Below are positions 18,503 through 26,430 of a DNA stretch of 64,000 nt, in pieces. A program made the position numbers and the translations under genes. The notes under the pieces were generated by a model. The model was not told where the DNA came from. It saw only the letters and a list, made by a program, of their open reading frames with translations, and did not search any database. Numbering within the stretch: the first letter of the stretch is position 1; each line of letters starts with the position of its first letter. This stretch comes from Streptomyces sp. I6 (GTDB lineage Bacteria > Actinomycetota > Actinomycetes > Streptomycetales > Streptomycetaceae). Location: contig RHDP01000001.1 of NCBI GenBank assembly GCA_003725745.1, positions 1,209,501 to 1,273,500 on the forward strand. Reading direction: 5' to 3'.

Positions 18503-18600
18503 TTGACCCGGCCCTGAAGGGCCAGGCTCGGAGGTAGCGCCCAACCGGCTGCTGGGTTGGCTCCTCCGTCCAGACACCCCTATGGGGTGGCAGGGACGCG
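18503..18600 (-). ncRNA. Predicted omega-RNA scaffold/right end of the tnpB element
   Basis: In TnpB systems the guide RNA is made from the tnpB 3' end through the element's right end, and the adjacent host bases become the guide. Here the minus strand after the tnpB stop carries a stem formed by CCAACCCAGCAGCCGGTTGG, then GGCCCTTCAGGGCCGGGTCAAG. It then enters the aminotransferase remnant, whose first bases TTGACCTCCATGGTCACC would be the guide. This is positional inference plus visible stems; transcription is not shown. Confidence 0.45.
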
Positions 18601-19737
18601 TGACTCGCGCCCCGCGGTCCACGCGGTTGCGCCCTTGCGGGCGAGGTTGTGGGACGCGTTGTCGTCCGCGTGCATGAGGGCCCCGCAGGACCGGCACGCG
18701 AACGTTGCCTGGTCGATCCGGTTCTTCCGGTCGATGTGGCCGCACTCGGAGCACTGCTGGCTGGTGTACGCCGGATCGACGTATACCAGCGGCACTCCGG
18801 CCCGCTTGGCCTTGTACTCCACGAAGGAGGCGAGCTGGTGGAAGCTCCACGAGTGCAGAGAAGTCCGCTGGTCCTTGCGGAGCCGTACCCGGCTACGGAT
18901 GCCCGTGAGGTCTTCCAGGGCGATCCCGTATCCGGTGCGTTCAGCGGTGGTGACGATGGTCTTGGAGATGACGTGGTTGACGTTGGCGGCGTGCCGGGCT
19001 TCCTTGCGGGAGCGCTTCTTGAGTAGGCGTTTCGCTGACTTGGTGCCCTTGGCCTGCAACTTCTTCCGCAGGTCGAGCTGGCGCTTGCGGTGCCGGTTCA
19101 GGCCGCGCCCGGCGGCCCGGTAGCCGGTCGAGGTGGTGGCGATGTTGACGATGCCCAGGTCGACGCCGACGAACCCGGCAGGCTCGAACACCTCCGGCTC
19201 GGGGATGTCGCAGACGGCGATCAGGTAGAACACGCCGTCGCGTTCGATCAGGTCGGACTCGCCCTTGCGGTGTTCGCGGAGAATCTTGAGAGCGTCCGGT
19301 GAGCACACGAAGCGGATGTTCTTGAGCCGTCCGGCCGTGGTCCAGATCGACACCGTCTGCTGGTCGTACTGCCACGACAAGCACCGGTCGTCGTACGGCT
19401 GAGCGGCCTCAGGCCGGAACGTGATCGGCTTCGACTCCGCCTTGCGGCGGCGCTTCGAGCCGGGCTTGCCCAGGTTCCCGGCCTTGATGTTGGCCTTGAG
19501 CGTGGTGTACGCGTCGCGGGTCTTCTTGATCACGTGCTGCGCGGCCTGCGCCCCAAGACCTTGGGCTTTCAGCTCCGCATAGGTGTGCTTGCGCAGCTCG
19601 TACTCACGCGGAACACCGCGTTCGAACGCCACGCCGGACACCCAGTTCGCGGCCTCGTTGACCGTGCGCAGGGTGGAGTGCAGCGCGGCGGCCTGGTCGG
19701 CCTCCGGCATCAGCTTCACCTGCGTCACGATCTTCAC
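18580..19737 (-). CDS. tnpB: TnpB RNA-guided nuclease (IS605 OrfB family)
   Basis: A 385-residue TnpB, the ancestor group of Cas12, which in studied members cuts DNA using an omega-RNA guide. The RuvC-like catalytic triad appears whole: Asp193 in GFVGVDLGIVN, Glu275 in GIALEDLTGI and Asp358/359 in LMHADDNASHN. The zinc finger has CxxC pairs at 329/332 and 348/351 (TSQQCSECGH and ACRSCG). The N-terminus is basic, with KRRRKAESK near residue 95. Start is GTG at 19735-19737, 25 bases from the divergent tnpA. No frameshift or stop, so it may be active. Confidence 0.93.
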   Translation of the reverse strand: MKIVTQVKLMPEADQAAALHSTLRTVNEAANWVSGVAFERGVPREYELRKHTYAELKAQGLGAQAAQHVIKKTRDAYTTLKANIKAGNLGKPGSKRRRKAESKPITFRPEAAQPYDDRCLSWQYDQQTVSIWTTAGRLKNIRFVCSPDALKILREHRKGESDLIERDGVFYLIAVCDIPEPEVFEPAGFVGVDLGIVNIATTSTGYRAAGRGLNRHRKRQLDLRKKLQAKGTKSAKRLLKKRSRKEARHAANVNHVISKTIVTTAERTGYGIALEDLTGIRSRVRLRKDQRTSLHSWSFHQLASFVEYKAKRAGVPLVYVDPAYTSQQCSECGHIDRKNRIDQATFACRSCGALMHADDNASHNLARKGATAWTAGRESRVPATP

Positions 19738-19762
19738 GCGAGCAGCGTACTACGGTTAATCT

Positions 19763-20191
19763 ATGTCACCACGCTGGGAGTCAAACCCCGCTATCCGCAG
19801 GGGAAGGACCGTCGTTCACACCCTTCACGCGCACTTGGTCTTCACTCCGAAGTACCGGCGCGGACCGTTCACCGATGACATCCTCAAGCGCTGCGAAGAG
19901 GTCATGCGCGACGTGTGTGCTGACTTCGGAGCCGAGCTGCGCGAGTTCAACGGCGAGACCGATCACGTCCACCTGCTGGTGCACTACCCGCCGAAGGTCG
20001 CCCTGTCCCGGCTCGTCGGCTCCCTCAAGGGAGTCTCAGCCCGCAGGCTCCGCCAGGAGTTCCCCGCCCATATCCGCAAGTACCTGTGGGGAGACCACTT
20101 CTGGTCGCCGTCCTACTTCGCCGCTTCATGCGGGGGCGCCCCGCTCGCCGTGGTCAAGGAGTACATCGCGAACCAGAAGCGTCCCGACTGA
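19763..20191 (+). CDS. tnpA: TnpA Y1 transposase (IS200-like)
   Basis: A 142-residue single-strand transposase of the HUH superfamily. The HUH motif is His68-Val-His70 in DHVHLLVHYPPK. The catalytic tyrosine is Tyr134 in VVKEYIANQKRP. Full length for the family and uninterrupted. It starts at ATG 19763, 25 bases from the divergent tnpB. With tnpB it defines the IS605-type element. Confidence 0.93.
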   Translation: MSPRWESNPAIRRGRTVVHTLHAHLVFTPKYRRGPFTDDILKRCEEVMRDVCADFGAELREFNGETDHVHLLVHYPPKVALSRLVGSLKGVSARRLRQEFPAHIRKYLWGDHFWSPSYFAASCGGAPLAVVKEYIANQKRPD

Positions 20192-20280
20192 GGTCAACAA
20201 TGCAGACCCGTGCGCACGTGCGGATCACCCCTATCTTGAGAAGCGATTCCTCCCGGGCCTGAAGACCCGGGGTTCCTCGC

Positions 20281-20484
20281 TAGATCCCGCTGAACAGCGT
20301 TCCCGATGATGAACCAATGGGTGATGAACCAATGGATGATGGACGGGTGGCGTCGGTGACTCCGTTTCCGGGCTCTCTGAGCGTGCCGGGCTCTGCGGGC
20401 TGCCCGGGCTTCCCCGGCTCTCCCGGCTCTCCCGGCTCTCCCGGCCCCGTGAGCCTTCCGCCCGGCCGAGAGGGGTGACGGGCC
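20281..20484. repeat. Short tandem repeats between the IS element and the IclR gene
   Basis: Two repeat tracts and no supportable gene. TGATGAACCAATGG occurs twice and then degenerates (about 20308-20343). A run of CCCGGCTCT units follows (about 20413-20440). The missing N-terminus of the neighbouring aminotransferase should have been here, but no frame resembles one. Confidence 0.6.
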
Positions 20485-21254
20485 ATGACGACGACCGACC
20501 GGGGCGGGCCGCAGGTCAAGTCCGCGGTGCGGACGGTGGAGCTGCTCGAGTACTTCGCCGGCCGCCCGGGAATGCACTCGCTGACCGCCGTCCAGGAGGC
20601 GGTCGGCTATCCGAAGTCCAGCCTGTACATGCTGCTGCGCACCCTCGCCGAACTCGGCTGGGTGGAGACGGACGCCACGGGGACGCGCTACGGCATCGGC
20701 GTACGGGCCCTGCTCGTCGGAACCTCGTACATCGACGGTGACGAGGTGGTCGCGGCCGCCCGCGCCACGCTCGACCGGCTCTCGGACGACACCGCCGAGA
20801 CGATCCACCTGGCGCGGCTGGACGGGACGAACGTCGTGCACCTCGCCACCCGCCAGTCCCAGCACTGCCTGCGGCCGTTCACCCGCGTCGGCCGCCGGCT
20901 GCCCGCGCACTCCACGTCACTCGGCAAGGCACTGCTCGCGACCCACAGCGACGAGCAGGTGCGCAGGCTGCTCCCGGAGAGGCTGCCCGCGCCGACCGGG
21001 CACACCATCACCGACCGGGAGCGGCTGATCGAGGAGTTGCGGCAGGTCCGCGAGCAGGGCTACGCGGTCGACCGGGAGGAGAACACGGTGGGCCTGCGCT
21101 GCTTCGGCGTCGCCGTCCCCTACCGCACCCCGGCCCGGGACGCGATCAGCTGCTCGGTGCCGGCGGCCCGGCTGACCCCGCGCTCGAGCAGACGATCAGG
21201 GACGCGCTGTTCGTCGCCCGGGACCGGCTGGCTCTCGTCACCAGGAGGCTCTGA
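20485..21254 (+). CDS. IclR-family transcriptional regulator (one apparent -1 frameshift)
   Basis: A winged-helix regulator with an N-terminal HTH (SAVRTVELLEYFAGRPGMHSLTAVQEAVGYPKSSLYMLLRTLAELGWV) and a C-terminal effector domain. IclR signatures include RPFTRVGRRLPAHSTSLGKALLA and GYAVDREENTVGLRCFGVAVPYR. After SCSVPAARLTP the printed frame leaves the family. With one base added near 21180 (ACCCCGCGCTC context) it reads ALEQTIRDALFVARDRLALVTRRL and stops at 21254, sharing an A with the next gene's ATG. The corrected length is 256 residues. Target genes unknown. Confidence 0.85.
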
Positions 21255-21724
21255 TGGAGGTCGTCCTCCGCGAGGTCCGGCGCCCCGACCTCGACGCCTT
21301 CTTCGCGCTGATGCAGGACCCGGAGGCCGTGCGCATGGCCGCGTTCACCCCCGGGGACCCGGGTGACCGGGCCCGGTTCGACGCCCACTGGGAGCGGGTC
21401 CTGCGCACGGACGGCGTCAACCGCACCGTCGTCGCCGACGGCGTCGTGGCGGGACACGCCGCCGTGTACGGGCCGCCCGGCGAGCGTGAGGTGACGTACT
21501 GGATCGACCGCGCGCTGTGGGGGCGCGGTGTGGCGACCTCGGCGCTGCGCGCACTCCTGCTGCTGGTACCGGAACGGCCGCTGCGCGCCCGGGCGGCAGC
21601 CGACAACGCGGGCTCCCTGCGCGTACTGGCCAGGTGCGGGTTCACCGTGACCGGGCGGGACACCGGCTTCGCCCACGCGCGGGGCGGGGAGACCGAGGAG
21701 CTGCTGCTGCGCCTCGACGGCTGA
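21254..21724 (+). CDS. GNAT-family N-acetyltransferase
   Basis: A 156-residue acetyltransferase of the RimJ/RimL-like group. Features are LREVRRPDLDAFFALMQDPEAVRM at the start, the acetyl-CoA loop region VTYWIDRALWGRGVATSALRAL and AADNAGSLRVLARCGFTVTG. The ATG overlaps the corrected IclR stop (TGATG), so the two are probably co-translated. Substrate not predictable. Confidence 0.85.
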   Translation: MEVVLREVRRPDLDAFFALMQDPEAVRMAAFTPGDPGDRARFDAHWERVLRTDGVNRTVVADGVVAGHAAVYGPPGEREVTYWIDRALWGRGVATSALRALLLLVPERPLRARAAADNAGSLRVLARCGFTVTGRDTGFAHARGGETEELLLRLDG

Positions 21725-21955
21725 GGCCCCGTGAGCGCGGCCCTCCGGTTCGGCGGACGGACCCCGCACCGGCGCGACCGTTTGTCCGACGCACTGGGCG
21801 GGCGGTCCCGGTCGGGCGGCTTCCCGCCGCAGAGCCCGCTCGGGGCGACCCGCTCGGAGAGCCCGCTCGGGGGATCTCCGCGGCCGGATGAGGGTTCGGT
21901 GAGAAAACCGGCCGGTCCGGAACGGGACTCCCCGTACCGTTCGTCCTTCTGCGGG

Positions 21956-23404
21956 ATGAACAAGACGATCAGGCGCACCGCGGTCTTCAGCCTGCTCCTG
22001 GTGTTCGCCCTGCTGCTGCGGGCGACCTGGGTGCAGGCCTACGAGGCCAAGGCCCTCGCGGACGACCAGCACAACCGGCGGAACACCATCGCGCAGTACG
22101 CGCAGCCGCTCGGCGACATCGTCGTGGCCGGCTCCCCGGTCACCGGCTCGCAGCGGACGGAGGGAGGCGACCTCGCGTACAAGCGCACGTACACGGACGG
22201 CGCGCTGTACGCACCCGTCACCGGCTACAGCTCACAGGCGTACGGGGCCACACAGCTCGAAGGCATCTACGGCGATGTGCTCGACGGCACGGACAGCCGG
22301 CTGAAGAACCCGCTGGACGTGCTCATCGACAAGCAGGCCCAGCCGGGGGACGTCCTCACCACCATCGACCCGGCGGTCCAGAAGGCGGGCTTCGAGGCGC
22401 TCGGCGGCAAGAAGGGCGCCGCGGTCGCCATCGACCCTGCCACCGGGCGGATCCTGGCCGTGGTGAGCACTCCGTCGTACGACCCTTCGCGGATCAGCGG
22501 GGCCACGGACGGCGAGGCGTGGCAGCAGCTCACCGAGGACGAGGACCAGCCCATGGTCAACCGGGCTCTGCGGCAGCCGCTGCCGCCCGGCTCGACCTTC
22601 AAGCTGGTGGTCGCCGCGGCGGCGCTGGAGGACGGGCTGTACTCGTCCGTGGACGAGCCGACCGACAGCCCCCAGCCCTACACGCTGCCGAACACCCGGA
22701 CCGTGCTGGTCAACGAGAACAGTTCCGCACCCTGCGAGAACGCCACGATCCGCACCGCTCTGCGGTACTCCTGCAACAACGTCTTCGGCAGAATGGCGGT
22801 GCAGCTCGGCAAGGAGAAGCTCCGGGCGACGGCGGAGAAGTTCGGCTTCAACGACTCCGAGCAGGACGTCCCCGTGCGCGCCGCCAGGAGTGTGTACCCG
22901 ACGGACATGGACGACGCGCAGACGGCGCTGACCGGCATCGGGCAGTTCGAGGTCACGGCCACTCCGCTGCAGATGGCCATGGTGTCGGCCGCCCTGGCCA
23001 ACGACGGGCTGATGGCGTCGCCGCACATGGTGTCCAAGGTCGTGGACGCGGACGGCACCACACTGCGGGAGTACCCGGACTCCGACACCGAGCGGATCGT
23101 GTCCTCACGGACGGCGGAGCAGCTGCGCAGCGCGATGGTCACGGTCGTGGAGGACGGCACCGGCAGCAACGCCCGGATCGACGGCGCCGAGGTCGGCGGC
23201 AAGACGGGCACCGCCCAGCACGGCGAGAACAACAGCGCCACGCCGTACGCCTGGTTCACCTCGTACGCCGAGGACGCCGGGTCCGGGACCAAGGTGGCGG
23301 TCGCCGTGGTCGTCGAGGACTCCGGGGCGGCGCGCTCCGAGGTGAGCGGCAACGGGCTCGCGGCGCCGATCGCGGAGAAGATGATGCGCGCGGCGCTGGC
23401 GTAG
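21956..23404 (+). CDS. Class B penicillin-binding protein (PbpA/PBP2-like transpeptidase)
   Basis: A 482-residue peptidoglycan transpeptidase, membrane-anchored by one N-terminal helix (AVFSLLLVFALLLRATWVQ). The three active-site motifs are complete: Ser213-Thr-Phe-Lys216 in PPGSTFK, Ser272-Cys-Asn274 and Lys416-Thr-Gly418 in GGKTGTAQ. The ATG at 21956 is chosen because the membrane helix follows directly. The frame stays open upstream to 21731 but that part is low-complexity. The 231 bases before it hold only GAGCCCGCTCGG repeats. It resembles the elongation/sporulation PbpA group of Streptomyces; which paralogue it is cannot be told. Confidence 0.88.
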   Translation: MNKTIRRTAVFSLLLVFALLLRATWVQAYEAKALADDQHNRRNTIAQYAQPLGDIVVAGSPVTGSQRTEGGDLAYKRTYTDGALYAPVTGYSSQAYGATQLEGIYGDVLDGTDSRLKNPLDVLIDKQAQPGDVLTTIDPAVQKAGFEALGGKKGAAVAIDPATGRILAVVSTPSYDPSRISGATDGEAWQQLTEDEDQPMVNRALRQPLPPGSTFKLVVAAAALEDGLYSSVDEPTDSPQPYTLPNTRTVLVNENSSAPCENATIRTALRYSCNNVFGRMAVQLGKEKLRATAEKFGFNDSEQDVPVRAARSVYPTDMDDAQTALTGIGQFEVTATPLQMAMVSAALANDGLMASPHMVSKVVDADGTTLREYPDSDTERIVSSRTAEQLRSAMVTVVEDGTGSNARIDGAEVGGKTGTAQHGENNSATPYAWFTSYAEDAGSGTKVAVAVVVEDSGAARSEVSGNGLAAPIAEKMMRAALA

Positions 23405-23508
23405 CGCACTCCGGCGCCGGAAGGATCGATTCCGGTTGGCGGACGGGGCGTGGGGCGCGGTATGCAGGGTCCTTCATCGTGCCATGTCCCGCTTCCGGGG
23501 AGGACCTT

Positions 23509-23931
23509 GTGCGGCGGCTGCCCTGTTCCCTGTCCGGCTGGACCATGGCGGTGTTCGGCGTCCTGGCCGCGGTCATGGGTCTCGCGGGCCTGGTCTCGCC
23601 GGACCTCCTGCTCGCGGTCCTCGGTCTCGGCCCCGGCGGAGAGCCGGTGGGCACCGGCGCGGACGGCCACACGGCCGCTTTCGTCACCGCTTCCTCCATG
23701 GCCGCGCTCAACATGGGCGTGTACTACGTACTGGCGGCCCTGTCCGACTGGAAGCCCTTCTTCCGCTGGACCGTGCCGTTCCGGCTGCTCACCTTCCTGG
23801 TCTTCCTCCTCGCGGTGCTCGCCGGGCGCGCGCCCGCGCCGTTCCTCGGCATAGCCGTCTGGGAGGGCCTCGGCGCGCTCGCGACGGGCCTGGCCCTCCG
23901 GTTCGACGCGCGGCGCCCGGCGCGCGGCTAG
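23509..23931 (+). CDS. Small four-helix membrane protein, unknown function
   Basis: 140 residues from a GTG at 23509 preceded by GGGGAGG at good spacing. Four hydrophobic segments are visible: WTMAVFGVLAAVMGLAGLV, FVTASSMAALNMGVYYVLAAL, VPFRLLTFLVFLLAVLAG and FLGIAVWEGLGALATGLAL. The product has no catalytic motif that I recognise. Its stop overlaps the tail of the convergent permease remnant. Coding potential is good; function unknown. Confidence 0.65.
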   Translation: MRRLPCSLSGWTMAVFGVLAAVMGLAGLVSPDLLLAVLGLGPGGEPVGTGADGHTAAFVTASSMAALNMGVYYVLAALSDWKPFFRWTVPFRLLTFLVFLLAVLAGRAPAPFLGIAVWEGLGALATGLALRFDARRPARG

Positions 23932-24402
23932 GTGTGCTGCCCTGTGAGGCCGGACAACTGCTCGCTCGGGTCGAGCGCGAAGTACATGGGCGAACAGGTC
24001 CGCCGCGGCCCACAGCAGCCCGTGCACCTCACGCGCCCTGCCCAGCACGGTCTCGAGAATCAACGGCGCGGCCTCGAAGGCGACCAGGGCGTCGAGGCCG
24101 ACGCGTGCCGCGACGGCGATCGGCAGATGGGCAGATGGGCAGATGGGCAGATGGGCACCGACGCCCATGGCCACGGTCATCACGGCGGCCACCGTGGCGG
24201 TGGCGGTGACCGGCCGGGCCGCGGAGAGCTGGTCGCCGAACCCGTCCTGAGCGCCGGCGAGAACCAACGGGCCGAGTACCGGGACGTAGGCCATCGTCAA
24301 GAACGCGGCGCATCCGCCCCGCACTTCGCGAGCGGCGGTCGATCCCCGCTCGGAGACGCGGAAGCAGCGGTCGAGCGCTTGTCGCGCTTGCGTTTCCGGC
24401 AT
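23928..24402 (-). pseudogene. NCS2/AzgA-type purine permease remnant with internal deletion
   Basis: The first ~130 residues of a nucleobase permease are recognisable: LDRCFRVSERGSTAAREVRGGCAAFLTMAYVPVLGPLVLAG, TATATVAAVMTVAMGVGA and LPIAVAARVGLDALVAFEAAP. The last piece, in another frame, reads MYFALDPSEQL, like the family C-terminus. About 300 residues between are missing. An 8-base tandem repeat (24123-24154) inserts HLPICPSA within the fourth block. The gene cannot encode a working transporter. It is convergent with the small membrane protein and overlaps its stop. Confidence 0.7.
24123..24154. repeat. 8-bp tandem repeat GCAGATGG x4 inside the permease remnant
   Basis: Four uninterrupted copies plus a partial fifth. 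Eight is not a multiple of three, so gain or loss of one copy changes frame. The expansion duplicates residues around HLPI of the permease, and probably arose by slippage. Confidence 0.9.
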
Positions 24403-24919
24403 GGGCAGTCCTCGGCGGACGACTGCTCCGCGCGTGCCGGACGGCTGGATCGTGCCGCCCGGGACAGCCCCCCGCGGCTTCGCCGCGTTGGCCCGGCCGC
24501 GGTGTGACCCGACCGGACCTCGGAAGGCTTCGGGGCCTCCGGCTCCGGAACCCGGCGGAACAGCGCGGCCGGGAGTCGCGCAGGCCGCGTGCAAGGCGTC
24601 CAGGCCGCGCAGGAGGCCGTACTCGCCGTCCGCCGGGCCCGTTCGCTCCGCTTCGGCGTGCCGGTCGGCGCGGCACGCCGAAGCGGACCGAACGGCGGCA
24701 CAGGGAAGCGGACGCGGACGGCAGGGAGCGGACGGCCCGCCGGGCGCACGGTCCTGCGGGACCGCGACGCGGCGCGGACGGTGGCGGCGGCGCTCGTTTC
24801 CGGGTCCGGGAGGACCGCGGTACGGCCGGCCGAACCGGACGAGGGGCTCCGCCCACGCCCCGTACCGGTTCGGCCCAAGGTAAGGGAACGGCAAAGCGAC
24901 CTCGCTCGTTACCCCAGTC
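24403..24919. other. Gene-free GC-rich stretch with a 23-bp inverted repeat
   Basis: No convincing frame lies between the permease remnant and the TerD gene; the long open frames are high-GC shadows. The stretch holds a near-perfect inverted repeat at about 24641-24693. Its arms (left arm core CCGCTTCGGCGTGCCG) pair over 22 of 23 bases around a 7-base loop. The last 60 bases should hold the TerD promoter, but no clear -10/-35 is seen. Confidence 0.6.
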
Positions 24920-26113
24920 ATGACAGCTATGACCCCCGGCTCGAACATCCCCCTGGCCACCACCCGTGTGGCGGTGGACGTCGCCGCTCCGGTGCGGCTC
25001 GACGTATCGGGCCTGCTGCTCACCGCCGACGGCAAGGTGCGCTCCGACGACGACTTCATCTTCTACAACCAGCCCTCGGGCCCCGGGGTGACGTACCGCT
25101 CCGGCGGCGGCTCCGCACCGGACGCGATCATCGTCGACACCGCGGCCGTTCCGCCCGGCATCGAGAAGATCGTCGTCACCGCCAGCCCGGACGCCGCGGG
25201 GCAGACCTTCCAGGGCATCGAGCCCACCGCCACGATCCGGGACGCCGACGCCGGCGCGGCGCTGGCGACCTTCACCCCGCCGCGCCTGGGCGCGGAGACC
25301 GCCCTGGTCGTCGTGGAGATCTACCTGCGGAACGGGGCGTGGAAGGCGCGTGCCGTCGGTCAGGGGTACGCGAACGGGCTGGCCGGCATCGCCACCGACT
25401 TCGGGGTCTCGGTCGACGAGGAACCGGCCGCCGCGCCCGCGCCGGCCGCTCCGGCGAGCGCACCCTCGGCGGGCGCACCCTCGGCTCAGGCCGCACCGGC
25501 AGCCGTCCCCGCGCCCGCGGCCCCTCCCGGCTCCGGCAAGATCAACCTCGACAAGGGGCGGGTCAGCCTCCAGAAGAACCAGACCGTATCCCTGGTCAAG
25601 GGCGGCCGCCCGCTGCTGTCCCAGGTCAAGATGGGTCTGGGCTGGGAGCCCGCCTACCGCGGCCGGGACATCGACCTGGACGCCTCCGTGATCGCCTACG
25701 GCCCGCAGCGCAACCACCTCGACAGCTGCTACTTCGGCAAGCTCTCCATCCTGAACGGCGCCATCAAGCACTCCGGCGACAATCTGACCGGCGAGGGCGC
25801 GGGCGACGACGAGGTGATCGTCGTGGATCTCGGCAGGCTCCCGGCCGAGGCCACGGGACTGGTCTTCACCGTGAACTCCTTCTCGGGCCAGAAGTTCACC
25901 GAGGTCGCGAAGGCGTACTGCCGGCTGATCGACGCCGCCACGGGCGAGGAGCTGGTGCGCTTCGACCTCACCAGCGCCGAGCCGCAGACCGGGGTGATGA
26001 TGGCGAAGCTCATCCGCCAGTTCTCGGGCGAGTGGGAGATGACCGCGATGGGCGAGTTCGTGAAGTCCCGCACGGTCCGGGGCATGGTCAAGCCGGCCGC
26101 CCAGGCACTGTGA
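24920..26113 (+). CDS. Double TerD-domain protein (tellurium/stress resistance family)
   Basis: A 397-residue protein with two TerD (calcium-binding beta-sandwich) domains. The first, about residues 15-160, shows VAVDVAAPVRLDVSGLLLTADGKVRSDDDFIFYNQP. The second, about 210-390, shows LDKGRVSLQKNQTVSLVK, MGLGWEP and VFTVNSFSGQKFTEV. An Ala/Pro linker joins them. The Asp cluster of a Ca site, RSDDDFIFYNQP, is present in domain 1, and LDSCYFGKLS is its counterpart in domain 2. The ATG at 24920 is used; a second ATG lies at 24929. TerD proteins act in membrane-linked stress responses; the exact role is unknown. Confidence 0.88.
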   Translation: MTAMTPGSNIPLATTRVAVDVAAPVRLDVSGLLLTADGKVRSDDDFIFYNQPSGPGVTYRSGGGSAPDAIIVDTAAVPPGIEKIVVTASPDAAGQTFQGIEPTATIRDADAGAALATFTPPRLGAETALVVVEIYLRNGAWKARAVGQGYANGLAGIATDFGVSVDEEPAAAPAPAAPASAPSAGAPSAQAAPAAVPAPAAPPGSGKINLDKGRVSLQKNQTVSLVKGGRPLLSQVKMGLGWEPAYRGRDIDLDASVIAYGPQRNHLDSCYFGKLSILNGAIKHSGDNLTGEGAGDDEVIVVDLGRLPAEATGLVFTVNSFSGQKFTEVAKAYCRLIDAATGEELVRFDLTSAEPQTGVMMAKLIRQFSGEWEMTAMGEFVKSRTVRGMVKPAAQAL

Positions 26114-26169
26114 GTCCGGGCGCACGCCGGGAGCGCCCGGGCCGCCGCCGTCCGGCGGCGGCCCGGGCG

Positions 26170-26215
26170 TCCGAGGTCAGAGCTTGACCAGATCCGAGGT
26201 CAGAGCTTGACCAGT
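26170..26215. repeat. 23-bp tandem duplication of a gene 3' end
   Basis: TCCGAGGTCAGAGCTTGACC plus AG(A/T) occurs at 26170-26192 and 26193-26215, differing only in the last base. The second copy supplies the final codons and stop of the small minus-strand gene at 26200. The first copy is a non-coding echo beyond it. Confidence 0.9.
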
Positions 26216-26430
26216 TTGGTGAACGGGCTCAGGATCCTCCCTTGCCTCCCTGAGAAGTCGACGAGGACGGCGTCGGCGCCCTCGACTCCGGTGACTCTTC
26301 CGAGTCCGAATTGATCATGCGAGACCCGGTCTCCGACCTCGAACTGCTCGATCGGTGGGGCGGCCGGGTCAGGGCGGTGGAAGGGACTGGTGGGCAGGCG
26401 CCGCCGGGAAGCGAAGGATTCAGTCATCAT
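26200..26430 (-). CDS. Small conserved protein with a UvrD-C/CarD-like Tudor domain
   Basis: 76 residues. The second half, FEVGDRVSHDQFGLGRVTGVEGADAVLVDFSGRQGRILSPFTKLVKL, resembles the small Tudor-like beta-barrel found at the end of UvrD/PcrA and in CarD-type RNA-polymerase binders. The first 30 residues are basic and disordered. It may bind RNA polymerase or DNA, but that is only resemblance. ATG at 26430; the next codon is also ATG. Coding confidence is supported by the family-like domain despite the short length. Confidence 0.7.
   Translation of the reverse strand: MMTESFASRRRLPTSPFHRPDPAAPPIEQFEVGDRVSHDQFGLGRVTGVEGADAVLVDFSGRQGRILSPFTKLVKL

Larger units (their letters stand above)
18503..20280 (-). 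mobile_element. IS605-type element (IS200/IS605 family) with divergent tnpA and tnpB; ends approximate
   Basis: A compact element holding a Y1 (HUH) transposase gene and a tnpB gene facing away from each other, the IS605 arrangement. Each terminus carries a hairpin with a CTTCAG-type loop: GGCCCTTCAGGGCC (complement of about 18509-18522) at the tnpB side, and CCCGGGTCTTCAGGCCCGGG (complement of about 20253-20272) at the tnpA side. No inverted terminal repeats are expected for the family and none is obvious. A 9-base repeat, GAGGTCAAC, occurs at 18494-18502 and 20190-20198. Exact ends need comparison with an empty site. Confidence 0.75.

Noticed and set aside
18494-20198. Reading GAGGTCAAC as a target-site duplication
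   Set aside because: IS200/IS605 elements do not duplicate their target and the right copy lies within the element near the tnpA stop; kept only as an observation.
20280-20519. Minus-strand frame across the tandem repeats as the lost aminotransferase N-terminus
   Set aside because: It encodes Ser/Gly/Pro repeats with no PLP-enzyme pattern and has no match to the expected segment before TSMVTPF.
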